From: CAG-411 sp050875145
GTDB lineage: Bacteria; Bacillota; Clostridia; Lachnospirales; Lachnospiraceae
Direction of reading: 5' to 3'
Assembly (NCBI GenBank): GCA_050875145.1
Contig: JBNMLH010000016.1
Coordinates: forward strand, 10,083 to 74,082
Length of the DNA stretch: 64,000 nucleotides
Notes under the pieces: model-generated
What the model was told of the DNA's origin: nothing
The model's database searches: none
Seen by the model: only the letters and a program-made list of their open reading frames with translations
In this document: one piece after another, positions 8,442 to 17,196 of the stretch
How the letters are laid out: every line of letters begins with the position of its first letter
Numbering within the stretch: the stretch's first letter is position 1
Position numbers and translations under genes: made by a program

Positions 8442-9059
8442 ATGAGTTTGAGTATATTCTGTCCTCAGGCAATTTGGTATGGAAAAAGGGAAGTTCATTT
8501 TTTGAAAAGGATATGGTATACACTTACAAAAGTATGGGTATCTGAGGAGAAGGTTGTTTCAAAGAAAAACACAATGGAACAAATGGTAAATGAGAAAGCG
8601 ACATATTTGCTAGATGAATATGGAAATGCAATTCTCCGATTAGCATATTCCTATATGCATAATATGACGGATGCAGAGGATATGTTACAGGAAACCTTAA
8701 TAAAATACATACAGAATGCACCAGTTTTCGAAAATCAAAGACATGAAAAGGCATGGTTATTTAAGGTGGCTTCCAATCTGTGTAAAAACAGGATTGCCTA
8801 TAATAAGTTGAGAGATACAGATGAGTTAGACGAAACATTAGTTGCAGAAAAAAGAGAAGATTTATCCTTTGTATGGGAGGCGGTAAAGTCTTTACCAACA
8901 CATTACAGAGAGGCTATACATTTATTTTATCATGAAGGATATTCTACTGCAGAGATTTCAAAAATATTGGATAGGAAGGAAAATAGTGTTCGATCTGACT
9001 TAAAAAGAGGAAGGGAAAAGTTAAAATCTATTTTGAAGGAGGCATATGATTTTGGGTAA
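8442..9059 (+). CDS. ECF-type RNA polymerase sigma factor (second pair)
   Basis: Sigma-70 region 2 (AEDMLQETLIKYI) and region 4 (SLPTHYREAIHLFYHEGY, then STAEISKILDRKENSVRSDL) are clear. The frame is 205 residues from the ATG at 8442, which has GGAGG 6 bases upstream. This adds an unusual ~44-residue N-terminal extension rich in Trp, Phe and Lys; an internal ATG at 8574 would give a normal-length protein but has no well-placed ribosome site. The gene overlaps the next by 14 bases. It resembles the sigma factor at 3016 in organization more than in sequence. Confidence 0.87.
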   Translation: MSLSIFCPQAIWYGKREVHFLKRIWYTLTKVWVSEEKVVSKKNTMEQMVNEKATYLLDEYGNAILRLAYSYMHNMTDAEDMLQETLIKYIQNAPVFENQRHEKAWLFKVASNLCKNRIAYNKLRDTDELDETLVAEKREDLSFVWEAVKSLPTHYREAIHLFYHEGYSTAEISKILDRKENSVRSDLKRGREKLKSILKEAYDFG

Positions 9060-9723
9060 ATCTTATGATGAGATTATGGATAAAATTATAGTAACAGAAG
9101 AAATGAGAAAAGAAATTCTTCAAAATGTGGAGACAGAGTGTAAAAAGGGTATCCGAAAGAAAAGAGTATTGTCTTATGGTAAAGGTATTGCAACAATTGC
9201 TGCTTGTCTGGTATTAATCATTACTGGGGCGATTGCATTTCCGAACCTCATGCATAAGGGGGCGGAACAACCCAAAATAGATGACAAAATGCATGGGGAT
9301 AAAGATGATGATATATGGGAGGAAGGGGTTGGCATAAGTTCAGAAACTGTAGAGTGTGAAACAATAGAAGAACTTTCAAAAATGGTGGGATTTTCCATAA
9401 AAGAATTATCAGACTTGCCGTTTCAGTTAGAGGAAGAGGAATATACATGTTATTCGGAAAAGCTGGCAGAAATTAGATACATTGGAGGAAAGCAGAGCGT
9501 AGACTATCGGATATCAAAAGAGAAAGGAGATAATTCGGGGGATTATACAGAACATGAAGAGACAGAGAAAACAACGATAGAAAAATGTTCTGTAACTATA
9601 AAAGGAGATGGAAGAAAATATCGATTAGCATTTTGGCAGAAGGGAGAATACTCATATTCGCTTTTATTTGAAAAGGGAGTTTCTCGAAAGGATTTGTTAA
9701 AGGTAGTGAAAAGTGCAATGTAA
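9046..9723 (+). CDS. Membrane anti-sigma-type protein (DUF4367-like)
   Basis: A 225-residue protein with a ~45-residue cytosolic head, one membrane helix (IATIAACLVLIITGAIAF) and a ~140-residue outer domain. The outer part (IRYIGGKQSVDYRISKEKGD through SVTIKGDGRKYRLAFWQKGE) follows the pattern of DUF4367 domains found on clostridial anti-sigma proteins. The 14-base overlap with the sigma gene supports translational coupling. I infer that it holds the sigma factor at the membrane until a signal arrives. Confidence 0.75.
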   Translation: MILGKSYDEIMDKIIVTEEMRKEILQNVETECKKGIRKKRVLSYGKGIATIAACLVLIITGAIAFPNLMHKGAEQPKIDDKMHGDKDDDIWEEGVGISSETVECETIEELSKMVGFSIKELSDLPFQLEEEEYTCYSEKLAEIRYIGGKQSVDYRISKEKGDNSGDYTEHEETEKTTIEKCSVTIKGDGRKYRLAFWQKGEYSYSLLFEKGVSRKDLLKVVKSAM

Positions 9724-10071
9724 AGTGGAGCAGTTTCCTTGTAAAAATTCAAGACTTAAGTAAATGACATTGGTTCACAGGTGGGTATTTTCACTATCGA
9801 AAATACTGTAGCAAAGTCTGTTATGTGTATTTTTCATGCGTAGCATAATAAATAAAGCATCAGGAATAAACATGTGAAAGAAAATTTTTGAAATATCTAC
9901 AGATGCATGATAATCTGAGTATAGAAGGGAGTGCTACCGTTAGACGGTTAGACCGTTTTACTATTAGAATATTAAAGATAGTCGCCTAGTTTTGTAGACT
10001 GGGGCGGCTATTTTTTACATAAAGGATAGCAGTGTTGCTTGGGTTTTGTGAATATATAATAAAATTAAATG
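9724..10071. other. Intergenic region with a terminator, otherwise no gene seen
   Basis: About 350 bases between the second anti-sigma gene and the TetR promoter. Apart from a short dyad (accgttagacggt near 9937) and the terminator at 9978 I find no coding or RNA feature. Confidence 0.5.
9978..10016 (+). terminator. Rho-independent terminator
   Basis: A 9-bp stem (atagtcgcc/ggcggctat, one G-U pair) followed by TTTTTT. Confidence 0.75.
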
Positions 10072-10100
10072 TTGACAGTGGTAACATATATACATATACT
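10072..10100 (+). promoter_or_regulatory. Consensus promoter of the TetR-trpS unit
   Basis: TTGACA (10072-10077), a 17-base spacer and TATACT (10095-10100), 38 bases before the TetR ATG. The spacer and -10 are covered by alternating ta/at steps (catatatacatata), a plausible site for autorepression, though no clean palindrome is visible. Confidence 0.75.
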
Positions 10101-10137
10101 ATCATTAGGATTGAAAATTTAAAACAGGGAGTAAGTT

Positions 10138-10719
10138 ATGAGAGAAAATTACCACCATGGAAATTTAAAAAATGAGTTACTTGAAACAAGTATTCAGATG
10201 ATTTCGGAAAAGGGATTTGAGTATCTTTCTTTACGAAAGGTGGCAAATTTGTGTGGTGTTAGTCATAATGCAATTTATCGTCACTTTGAGAGTAAAGAGA
10301 AATTGATTAGTTGTTGTCGGAATTATGTTACAGAGGCACTGACCGAAAGATTGGAACAAACCATCAAAGGCATGGAAGCATTTAAACTGGAGACATTGGA
10401 AGCATTATGTGAGGCTTATGTGAGTTTTTACAGGGAGCATCCTACATATTTCAGTGCACTTTATCGAAACTCAGACAGAAAGATTATTTTTACATTGGAA
10501 AAAGTGGAAGAAAACTATCCACCCTTTGAACTTTTTCGAGGTGTTGTTTGTGCTAATATAGAAAAACGAAATATGACAAAGGAGGAAGGAGAAAATTATT
10601 TATTCCGTCTTTGGTCTCTTGTGCATGGAATGATTTCATTGTTTATTGCATCAAATGTAGAATTAAGGGGAGATTTGAAACAGGAAGAATTATTGTGTAA
10701 AGGGTTCACAATTAACTGA
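10138..10719 (+). CDS. TetR-family transcriptional regulator (WHG C-terminal domain)
   Basis: A 193-residue repressor type. The helix-turn-helix is at about residues 25-50 (LSLRKVANLCGVSHNAIYRHF). The C-terminal half contains LWSLVHGM, the W-x-x-x-HG signature of the TetR_C_33/WHG ligand-binding domain. A GGGAG ribosome site lies 7 bases before the ATG. It sits 35 bases upstream of trpS under one strong promoter and no terminator intervenes, so the two are probably cotranscribed. The ligand and targets are unknown. Confidence 0.88.
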   Translation: MRENYHHGNLKNELLETSIQMISEKGFEYLSLRKVANLCGVSHNAIYRHFESKEKLISCCRNYVTEALTERLEQTIKGMEAFKLETLEALCEAYVSFYREHPTYFSALYRNSDRKIIFTLEKVEENYPPFELFRGVVCANIEKRNMTKEEGENYLFRLWSLVHGMISLFIASNVELRGDLKQEELLCKGFTIN

Positions 10720-10754
10720 AAAGGAAACAGTATGAAAAGGAGATGTGTTAAACT

Positions 10755-11795
10755 ATGAAAAAGATTATTTTAACCGGAGATCGTCCAACAGGTCATCTTC
10801 ATGTAGGACATTTGGTTGGCTCATTGCGAGAAAGGGTTGCCCTTCAAAATTCCGGAAAATATGATGAAATATATATTATGATTGCGGATGCACAGGCATT
10901 AACAGATAATGCAGAACATCCGGAAAAGGTAAGACAAAATATTGTGCAGGTTGCATTGGATTATTTAGCCTGCGGACTAGACCCGGAGAAGTCTACTATT
11001 TTTGTACAGTCAATGGTACCGGAACTTACAGAGCTATCCTTTTATTATATGAATTTAGTAACCGTATCCCGTTTACAGAGAAATCCGACGGTGAAGGCGG
11101 AAATTAAGCAGAAAAATTTTGAGGCCAGCATTCCAGTGGGTTTCTTCTGTTATCCGATTAGTCAGGCAGCAGATATTACAGCATTTCATGCGACAGATGT
11201 ACCTGCAGGAGAAGATCAGATGCCTATGTTGGAGCAATGTCGTGAAATTGTACATAAATTTAATACGGTATATCATGGTACCTTGACAGAGCCTGAGATT
11301 GTATTACCATCGAATCAAGCATGTTTACGTTTGCCTGGTATTGATGGAAAAGCAAAGATGAGCAAATCGCTTGGAAACTGTATCAATCTTTCTGATGAGC
11401 CAGAAGAAATTAAAAAGAAAATCATGTCTATGTATACGGATCCAACCCATTTAAGAAAGGACGATCCTGGACATACGGAAGGTAATCCGGTATTTATCTA
11501 TTTGGATGCTTTTTGTAAACCGGAATATTTTCCACAATTTTTACCAGAATATAGCAGTTTAGAGGAATTAAAGGCACATTATGAGCGTGGTGGTTTAGGG
11601 GACGTAACCGTTAAAAAGTTTTTAAATGCAGTAGTGCAAGAGGAACTTCGCCCTATTCGTGAACGTAGAAAAATGTGGGAAGGACGCTTGCCGGATGTCA
11701 TGGATATATTGCGCAGTGGTACAAAAGTAGCGCGGGGAAAAGCAGCACAGACATTACAGGAAGTGCGTGAGGCAATGCAAATCAATTATTGGTAG
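10755..11795 (+). CDS. trpS: Tryptophan--tRNA ligase
   Basis: A 346-residue class I aminoacyl-tRNA synthetase that charges tRNA-Trp. The HIGH-type motif is seen in DRPTGHLHVGHLVGSL near residue 8 and the KMSKS loop in GKAKMSKSLGN near residue 200. Length matches bacterial TrpRS. AAAGGAGA precedes the ATG. Unusually for a Firmicute synthetase no T-box leader is possible, because only 35 bases separate it from the TetR gene. Its end overlaps the convergent AraC gene by 10 bases. Confidence 0.95.
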   Translation: MKKIILTGDRPTGHLHVGHLVGSLRERVALQNSGKYDEIYIMIADAQALTDNAEHPEKVRQNIVQVALDYLACGLDPEKSTIFVQSMVPELTELSFYYMNLVTVSRLQRNPTVKAEIKQKNFEASIPVGFFCYPISQAADITAFHATDVPAGEDQMPMLEQCREIVHKFNTVYHGTLTEPEIVLPSNQACLRLPGIDGKAKMSKSLGNCINLSDEPEEIKKKIMSMYTDPTHLRKDDPGHTEGNPVFIYLDAFCKPEYFPQFLPEYSSLEELKAHYERGGLGDVTVKKFLNAVVQEELRPIRERRKMWEGRLPDVMDILRSGTKVARGKAAQTLQEVREAMQINYW

Positions 11796-13060
11796 TCTGT
11801 GGATGCTTGTCTGGTTTGACGATATTGCTTAGGGGTAACCCGATAGTGGGTTTTAAATGCTTTTGTAAAATGACTTTGTGAGGAATAATTTAACATGTTG
11901 GCGATTTCTACTACCGTATAGGAGGAATTCTCAAGTAGGTTGCAAGCTTCTTTTAACTTTTGTTCTGTAATATAGTCTATGGGAGATGTATTTAGTTGTT
12001 CCTTAAAATGTCTTTGAATGGTTCGAACAGAGGCATTGACGGAATGAGATAATTCCTGCAATGTGATTTTTTTGTATAGGTTTTCTTGAATGTAGCTGAT
12101 ACATTTTCGTAAGAGCCTAGAGAGGCAGGAAGGTTCTTTGGCATGTTGTACCTTTTGGCATAGTGAGTTGGCGAAATCTTTCATTAAATTGGAAAGATCG
12201 GGTGTATGTATACCGCTAAATGCCTCTGAAATGTAGGAGAGATACAATTCTTTGGCAACAGCGGCATTTAAACCGCCTAAAATAGCGTTGTGTATCAGAA
12301 TAGATACATTTGTTAAAAATTGTAAATACAGATATTGTTTATTTGTAACAGTATCTGTATTTTTTTTACTTGTAGAGTGCATCAATCGTTCTCTATTCTC
12401 CACAAGCTGTTTTTCTTTTGGAGTGGAAAATAAGTCGGACAAAAGTGAAGTGTTGCCACTATATACAGCTTGAAATATATGGTTGCTAAAAAACAATTGA
12501 TTGGACAAAAGTGCATTTTGCAAGGATAAATAGCTATTTTTGGTATATTTTTTTTGTGCAGCAGAGAGGGTTGGGATGCCAAAGGGTTGATTTTGGCTCT
12601 CTTTTTCAAATAAAAGGTAAGACAAAGAGGATACAATTGTTTGGAAGTGATAGAGCGTTAGGGTAGGGGTATTCTGAATCAACTGAAAAAGCAGATTGGT
12701 AAGTTCTGGTGTGTACTTTTCCTGAAGGTAAGCTTTGAATGGCAAATAGTGAATTTCCTGATTGGCAACGGGGCCAATTAAAATGTATTGCTGGTTACAG
12801 ATGGGAAGCATTCCATAATATACATTGGAAAAAGGAATTTGTAATTTTGGAGTGTATAAGGATACTTCAGGGGTTATGTGCAAATGTTGGATACAATATT
12901 GTGCTATTGGCGAAAAAATGTCTGAAGATAGACTTGCAGCGGTAGTGTGATAAAGCAATTGATACTGAGTATCCATCATGTATAAAGGAATATTGGTAAG
13001 TGAATAGACGGCAGCTAATTTTTTTTCAAGTGTAGTTTGTGGCTTGTTTAAAGTGTTCAT
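11786..13060 (-). CDS. AraC-family transcriptional regulator
   Basis: A 424-residue protein. The C-terminal ~100 residues form the double helix-turn-helix AraC domain (KKITLQELSHSVNASVRTIQ for the first, VVEIANMLNYSSQSHFTKAF for the second). The N-terminal ~300 residues match no domain I can name; the start (LTNIPLYMMDTQYQLLYHT) resembles small PAS-like sensory folds used by other clostridial AraC regulators. AGGGGGA lies upstream of the ATG. A hairpin repeat copy begins 20 bases upstream of the gene. Targets are unknown. Confidence 0.88.
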   Translation of the reverse strand: MNTLNKPQTTLEKKLAAVYSLTNIPLYMMDTQYQLLYHTTAASLSSDIFSPIAQYCIQHLHITPEVSLYTPKLQIPFSNVYYGMLPICNQQYILIGPVANQEIHYLPFKAYLQEKYTPELTNLLFQLIQNTPTLTLYHFQTIVSSLSYLLFEKESQNQPFGIPTLSAAQKKYTKNSYLSLQNALLSNQLFFSNHIFQAVYSGNTSLLSDLFSTPKEKQLVENRERLMHSTSKKNTDTVTNKQYLYLQFLTNVSILIHNAILGGLNAAVAKELYLSYISEAFSGIHTPDLSNLMKDFANSLCQKVQHAKEPSCLSRLLRKCISYIQENLYKKITLQELSHSVNASVRTIQRHFKEQLNTSPIDYITEQKLKEACNLLENSSYTVVEIANMLNYSSQSHFTKAFKTHYRVTPKQYRQTRQASTDYQ

Positions 13061-13080
13061 GTTTTTCGTTCCCCCTAAAT

Positions 13081-13225
13081 TTTATAAAAGAGCAAGAAAA
13101 CCCACTGCCTTTAGGCGATGGGTGCTCTTGTGCGAGGTGCGGGGTTCAAGCCCCGTGCCTCGTAAGGCACGCAGTGCCGCTTTTATATGAGCAAGTAGCA
13201 ACGCGGATTGCGAATATCCTTGACA
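13081..13225 (+). repeat. Three-hairpin repeat element, copy A
   Basis: About 145 bp, nearly identical to 16634-16783. It holds three stem-loops in series: gagcaag..cccac (stem broken here by a ~6-base loss), a 12-bp stem cgaggtgcgggg/ccccgtgcctcg closed by ttcaag (like a tRNA T arm), and ggcac/gtgcc. It ends aacgcggattgcgaatatcc followed by ttgaca. It lies between the AraC promoter side and the chemoreceptor gene. Confidence 0.8.
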
Positions 13226-13471
13226 ACAAATGTCGAATTTTATCGAACTATATCGTAATTATATAATAGATGTCGCAAAAATGATAGAAAAAAATGGGAA
13301 AAATAGGTACAATGGAAAAAGCATTTATGGGTTATAGGGATTGTAAATGTATGTAACAATCCAACATTTTTACAAAATATTAGTAACAGTTCAGCGGTGG
13401 GGTATTCATAAAGTGCCATAATACACAAATTGGCTAAAAATATTCTTTTTGGCTGGACACTTTACTCATGT

Positions 13472-13560
13472 CGGGCGTCTGCCCGATAGAAATGATTGTG
13501 CAAATTGAACTTAGCCTGCCAGCAGTCATGTGCAATTTGTACAATCATTTCTGCCCGGCT
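13472..13560. repeat. Long imperfect palindrome
   Basis: agaaatgattgtgcaaattg (13488-13507) pairs with caatttgtacaatcatttct (13533-13552) at 19 of 20 positions. The outer cgggc/gcccg bases extend the stem, with a small side hairpin (13472-13485) on the left arm. No transposase or gene is inside. It is a REP-like or extrachromosomal-type palindrome between the AraC gene and the chemoreceptor. Confidence 0.7.
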
Positions 13561-13681
13561 GAACTGTTACAAATATTAGGGTTGTCAGGTAAAAATTGAG
13601 GAAAATTAGTATTGGATTTGGAAGGGGGCTATTGGGAGTATAGGGTAACAATAAATTGTCAAAAAATAGGGGGATTTCAAC

Positions 13682-15835
13682 ATGAAGAAAGTAAAGGACA
13701 AAATACAAAATTTAGTAAAAGGGAGTTTGGCAAAGAAAACTTCGGTAGCGATTGGTGTCGTAGTTGTGATATGCTTAACACTTATGGTACTGGTGAGTGC
13801 TACGCTTAGTCGAATTTATCTGACACGTAGTATTAACAGTGAATTTGAAGGAATTGCAGCGAAAAACGGAGTGACAGTACAGTCTATTTTGGATATTGCT
13901 TCTAGTAGTGCATCCGATTTACAGAATTATATCGAAGATCAGTATGATGAATATGAAAAGACAGGGTATAGTGGAGAAGTGGAAAAAAGTACCCTTTATG
14001 ATGTGAAATTACAACGAATGAACAAAGACATTGAGGATTACATTTTACATACTGCCTGGTCTACAGTTAGTGGAAGTAAGTATATTTCCGGTATTGGTGT
14101 ATTCTTCGAGCCAAAAGCATTTGATCCTGCCATAGAGGATTACACAATTTATGTCAATGATTCGGATGCCGAAAGTAAGAAGTGTCAGAGTTATGGAGCG
14201 TACTCTGAATACGGTTCCCAAGATTATTATACAGAAGCTGCTAAAAACAAAACAACAGTATTTACAGATCCATATGAAGATCAAGGAATTAAGATGGTTA
14301 CAGCAGCCTTTCCTATTATATATAAAGATGAAGTGCAAGGTGTTGTAGTTGTCGATATCAATATTGAAAACTTTAAAGAATTAAGTGCAAAAAGTACGGA
14401 ATATAAAAGTATGTATGTAGATGTACTTACAGAAGATAGTACTATGGTATACGATAGTGAGTCTACAGAGTATGTGGGACAAAAGTTATCTGATTTATTG
14501 GATGCAAAGCAGTACAAGAAGATTAAGGCTGGAACAGATACCAAAAAGAGTTTTTCTGTTATTACAAAGAAAGACGATGGTACCTTAGTATCCCGTTATT
14601 ATACACCAATTAACGCAGAGGGAGAGACTTGGTGGGCTGCCAGTGCGTTGAATAAATCAGATTTATATTCCAATGCAACACATTTAACAATATTAATGAT
14701 ATTGATTGCCGTTATAGCGGTTGTAGTTACTGTATTTTTTGCAGCATATATGATTCGTAAGAATATTAAACCAATTGAAAAGGTTGTTGCAGCTTCTGAA
14801 CAGCTCAAGAAGGGTGATTTTTCTATTGACATAAAAGCAGAAAGTGATGATGAGATTGGACAATTATCCGATGCATTTTCACAGGCTGCCAGTCAATTAA
14901 GGGCGGTTATTCATGATATAAAAGCTGTTTTAAATCAAATGGCAGCAAATGATTTTAATATTAAACCGAGTGTAGAGTATCCAGGGGATTTTGCAAGTAT
15001 TAAGGATTCTTTGTATTCTGTAGTATCAGACATATCAGGAACTTTGTCTGAGATTAATACAGTGTCAGAGGAGGTTTCTGCAAATGCAGACAATATTTCT
15101 CAGGGAGCGCAGGCCATTACGGAAGGTGCAACCGATCAGGCAAGCGCGGTACAGGAATTGCAGGCTACCATTACAAATGTATCGGAAGAAGTAGACAAGA
15201 ATGCTGAAAATGCAAAAGAAGCAAATAATATGGCAAAGGTTGTTGGGGAAGAAATCCGTTCAAGAAATGATGATATGCAGCAGGTTGTAGAAGCGATGGA
15301 AGTAATCAATGATAGTTCTATGCAGATTGACAGTATTATTAATACGATTAATGATATTGCAGCACAAACCAATTTACTTGCATTAAATGCGTCTATTGAA
15401 GCTGCCAGAGCAGGAGAGGCAGGAAAAGGTTTTGCAGTCGTTGCAACACAGGTTGGCGCATTAGCAACACAGAGTGCAGAAGCAGCAGAAACATCAAATG
15501 AATTGATTGTAAATACGATTCAGGCAGTGGAAAAAGGAAAGAGATTGGTAGATGTAGCAGCAAAACAGTTATTGGAATCCGCAGAAAAAACAAAAGATTT
15601 GGTTTCCAATATCGGAGAAATTACGGTAGCATCTGAAAATCAGGCATCTGCATTGAGTCAGATTTTGCAGGCAACGGACCAGATTGCAGCCGTAGTAGAA
15701 GAAAACACAGCTATGGCAGAGGAAAGTTCAGCCAGCAGTGAGGAGCTTGCAGCACAGGCTGCTCGTTTACAGGAATTGATTGAAGTATTTAAATTATATG
15801 TAAAGGAAGCAGAACAAGAAAAATCGGAAGATTGA
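13682..15835 (+). CDS. Methyl-accepting chemotaxis protein with dCache-type sensor
   Basis: A 717-residue transmembrane chemoreceptor. Helix 1 is at about residues 20-45, followed by a ~290-residue extracellular domain with the dCache_1 order (WSTVSGSKYISGIGVFFEP, then WWAASALNKSDLY). Helix 2 is near residues 335-355, then HAMP and a long signalling coiled coil with NLLALNASIEAARAGEAGKG at the tip. The C-terminus EAEQEKSED lacks the NWETF CheR tether. The start has an AGGGGGA site. It probably senses a small organic ligand such as an amino acid. A terminator and a repeat fragment follow. Confidence 0.93.
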   Translation: MKKVKDKIQNLVKGSLAKKTSVAIGVVVVICLTLMVLVSATLSRIYLTRSINSEFEGIAAKNGVTVQSILDIASSSASDLQNYIEDQYDEYEKTGYSGEVEKSTLYDVKLQRMNKDIEDYILHTAWSTVSGSKYISGIGVFFEPKAFDPAIEDYTIYVNDSDAESKKCQSYGAYSEYGSQDYYTEAAKNKTTVFTDPYEDQGIKMVTAAFPIIYKDEVQGVVVVDINIENFKELSAKSTEYKSMYVDVLTEDSTMVYDSESTEYVGQKLSDLLDAKQYKKIKAGTDTKKSFSVITKKDDGTLVSRYYTPINAEGETWWAASALNKSDLYSNATHLTILMILIAVIAVVVTVFFAAYMIRKNIKPIEKVVAASEQLKKGDFSIDIKAESDDEIGQLSDAFSQAASQLRAVIHDIKAVLNQMAANDFNIKPSVEYPGDFASIKDSLYSVVSDISGTLSEINTVSEEVSANADNISQGAQAITEGATDQASAVQELQATITNVSEEVDKNAENAKEANNMAKVVGEEIRSRNDDMQQVVEAMEVINDSSMQIDSIINTINDIAAQTNLLALNASIEAARAGEAGKGFAVVATQVGALATQSAEAAETSNELIVNTIQAVEKGKRLVDVAAKQLLESAEKTKDLVSNIGEITVASENQASALSQILQATDQIAAVVEENTAMAEESSASSEELAAQAARLQELIEVFKLYVKEAEQEKSED

Positions 15836-15906
15836 TTTTCTTATGTTTGTGATGTATAGTTGAAAAAAGAAAAGGTGTTACAGTTCAAAGGTATGTGAAC
15901 TGTAAG

Positions 15907-15942
15907 GAAAGGGTATCTTACCTATCTGGGAGATACCTTTTC
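15907..15942 (+). terminator. Terminator-like hairpin after the chemoreceptor
   Basis: aaagggtatct pairs with agataccttt across a 12-base loop; the T run is short. Confidence 0.6.
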
Positions 15943-15957
15943 GTATACCTATAGAAA

Positions 15958-16007
15958 TGTCAAGGATATTCGCAATCCGCGTTGTTACCTACTTGCTCTT
16001 TTATAAA
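15958..16007 (-). repeat. Hairpin repeat family, short copy C (minus orientation)
   Basis: Read on the minus strand it is tttataaaagagcaag joined directly to the aacgcggattgcgaatatcc-ttgaca end. It thus keeps both ends of the elements at 13081 and 16634 but lacks the central hairpins, like a minimal or internally deleted form. Confidence 0.75.
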
Positions 16008-16042
16008 ATTATTAGAAAGATTGCTTGAAAAAGGAGAAAGAG

Positions 16043-16516
16043 ATGAAGTTACTTTTTAAACAGAGAATTTTTTCATGGTTTGATAGCTATGATATTTATG
16101 ATGAAGCTGGAAATGTGGTATATGAGGTAAAGGGAAAGTTATCGTGGGGACATTGCCTGAAAATATATGATACATATAGAAATGAGATTGGAACCGTACA
16201 GGAAAAAGTTTTTACGTTTATGCCCAAATTTGAGGTATATCAGGGAACACAATATTTGGGTTGTATTTCAAAAGAATTTGCGTTTTTTAAACCTAAATAC
16301 AATATAGATTATAATGGATGGCGGATAGAAGGAAACTTTTTGGAATGGGATTATTCTATTATGGATCGTTCTGGTTTACAAGTGGCAAAAATTACAAAAG
16401 AGCTGTTTCACTTGAGCGACACTTATATCATTGATGTAGCAGAGGAACAAAATGCGTTGATTGCATTGATGTTTGTATTGGCAATCGATGCGGAAAAATG
16501 TTCAAGAGATAAATAA
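16043..16516 (+). CDS. LURP-one-related (scramblase-like fold) protein
   Basis: A 157-residue protein matching the bacterial LURP-one-related (YxjI-type) family: it starts MKLLFKQRIFSWFDSYDIYD, followed by EAGNVVYEVKGKL and successive beta strands, and near the end KITKELFHLSDTYIIDV. The fold resembles Tubby/phospholipid scramblases; the bacterial function is unknown. I chose the ATG at 16043 because AAGGAG lies 6 bases upstream; an in-frame TTG at 16025 precedes that site. It stands alone between two repeat copies. Confidence 0.8.
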   Translation: MKLLFKQRIFSWFDSYDIYDEAGNVVYEVKGKLSWGHCLKIYDTYRNEIGTVQEKVFTFMPKFEVYQGTQYLGCISKEFAFFKPKYNIDYNGWRIEGNFLEWDYSIMDRSGLQVAKITKELFHLSDTYIIDVAEEQNALIALMFVLAIDAEKCSRDK

Positions 16517-16633
16517 ATATAAAACTAGCACATCGAAAATAGTTACTATCATATAGATGGGGTTGATGTTTTATCTATGTTGTTGGCAGGTAGTGTAGTC
16601 GTTGCCGCGCTATGCATAGGGATAATCATCAAT

Positions 16634-16783
16634 TTATAAAAGAGCAAGAAAACCCACTGCCTTTAGGCGGTGGGTTTTCTTGCTCTTGTGCGAGGTGCGG
16701 GGTTCAAGCCCCGTACCTCGTAAGGCACACAGTGCCGCTTTTATATGAGCAAGTAGCAACGCGGATTGCGAATATCCTTGACA
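16634..16783 (+). repeat. Three-hairpin repeat element, copy B (intact)
   Basis: The best-preserved copy. Stem 1 is 16 bp (gagcaagaaaacccac/gtgggttttcttgctc). Stem 2 is the tRNA T-arm-like cgaggtgcgggg/ccccgtacctcg with loop ttcaag; the g-to-a change relative to copy A turns a G-U into an A-U pair. Stem 3 is ggcac/gtgcc. It ends in the same aacgcggattgcgaatatcc-ttgaca module. The short reading frame across it is not a gene. Confidence 0.8.
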
Positions 16784-17196
16784 TTGTAGGACGCTATTTT
16801 TCGGTGTGCTAGTTTTTTATATATGGAGAGTAATACAAAAAATAAGGAGTGTGTGAAAAGTTTGTTCGCCTTATTGTTATGCTAAAATATGAAAACACAA
16901 GAAACATAAAAGAAAAGAAAGAAGATAAATAGGTGTATGGTAATTGACAAATAAAAATGATTATAATATCATAGTGTTATAGAAAAGATGCGTACATAGA
17001 CTATTAATCATAAATAACAAGTGACAGTGTATAAAAACAAATTTCTAATTTGATATAAAGATAAACATATAGTTAAGGTTAGGAATATGCTGACATAGGG
17101 GATAAAATTACTGGAATAAGCAAGAGCGAACAAAAGGATAAGCAGACATTGGTTTTGATTGTATAAAATACGAAAGAGATAGTAGAGAGGAACAGT
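16784..17196. other. Intergenic region upstream of the LytTR regulator
   Basis: About 410 AT-rich bases. A promoter TTGACA-17-TATCAT is at 16944-16972, which would leave a ~220-base leader. I see no riboswitch or convincing small gene in it. Confidence 0.45.
16944..16972 (+). promoter_or_regulatory. Probable promoter of the agrD-like/ABC island
   Basis: TTGACA (16944-16949), a 17-base spacer, TATCAT (16967-16972). It is the best-scoring promoter by eye upstream of the LytTR regulator at 17197. Confidence 0.5.

Noticed and set aside
13081..13225. tRNA gene suggested by the ggggttcaagcccc stem
   Set aside because: Only a T-arm-like hairpin is present; no acceptor, D or anticodon arms can be drawn.
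16578..16640. 20-residue hydrophobic peptide (MLLAGSVVVAAL...)
   Set aside because: It looks like a membrane peptide, but has no ribosome site and ends at the edge of the repeat.
16612..16812. 66-codon frame across 16612-16812
   Set aside because: It runs through the hairpin repeat; a similar frame across copy A begins and ends differently, so it is repeat-derived.
16877..16930. 17-codon lysine-rich ORF upstream of the LytTR regulator
   Set aside because: No ribosome binding site; AT-rich sequence gives such frames by chance.
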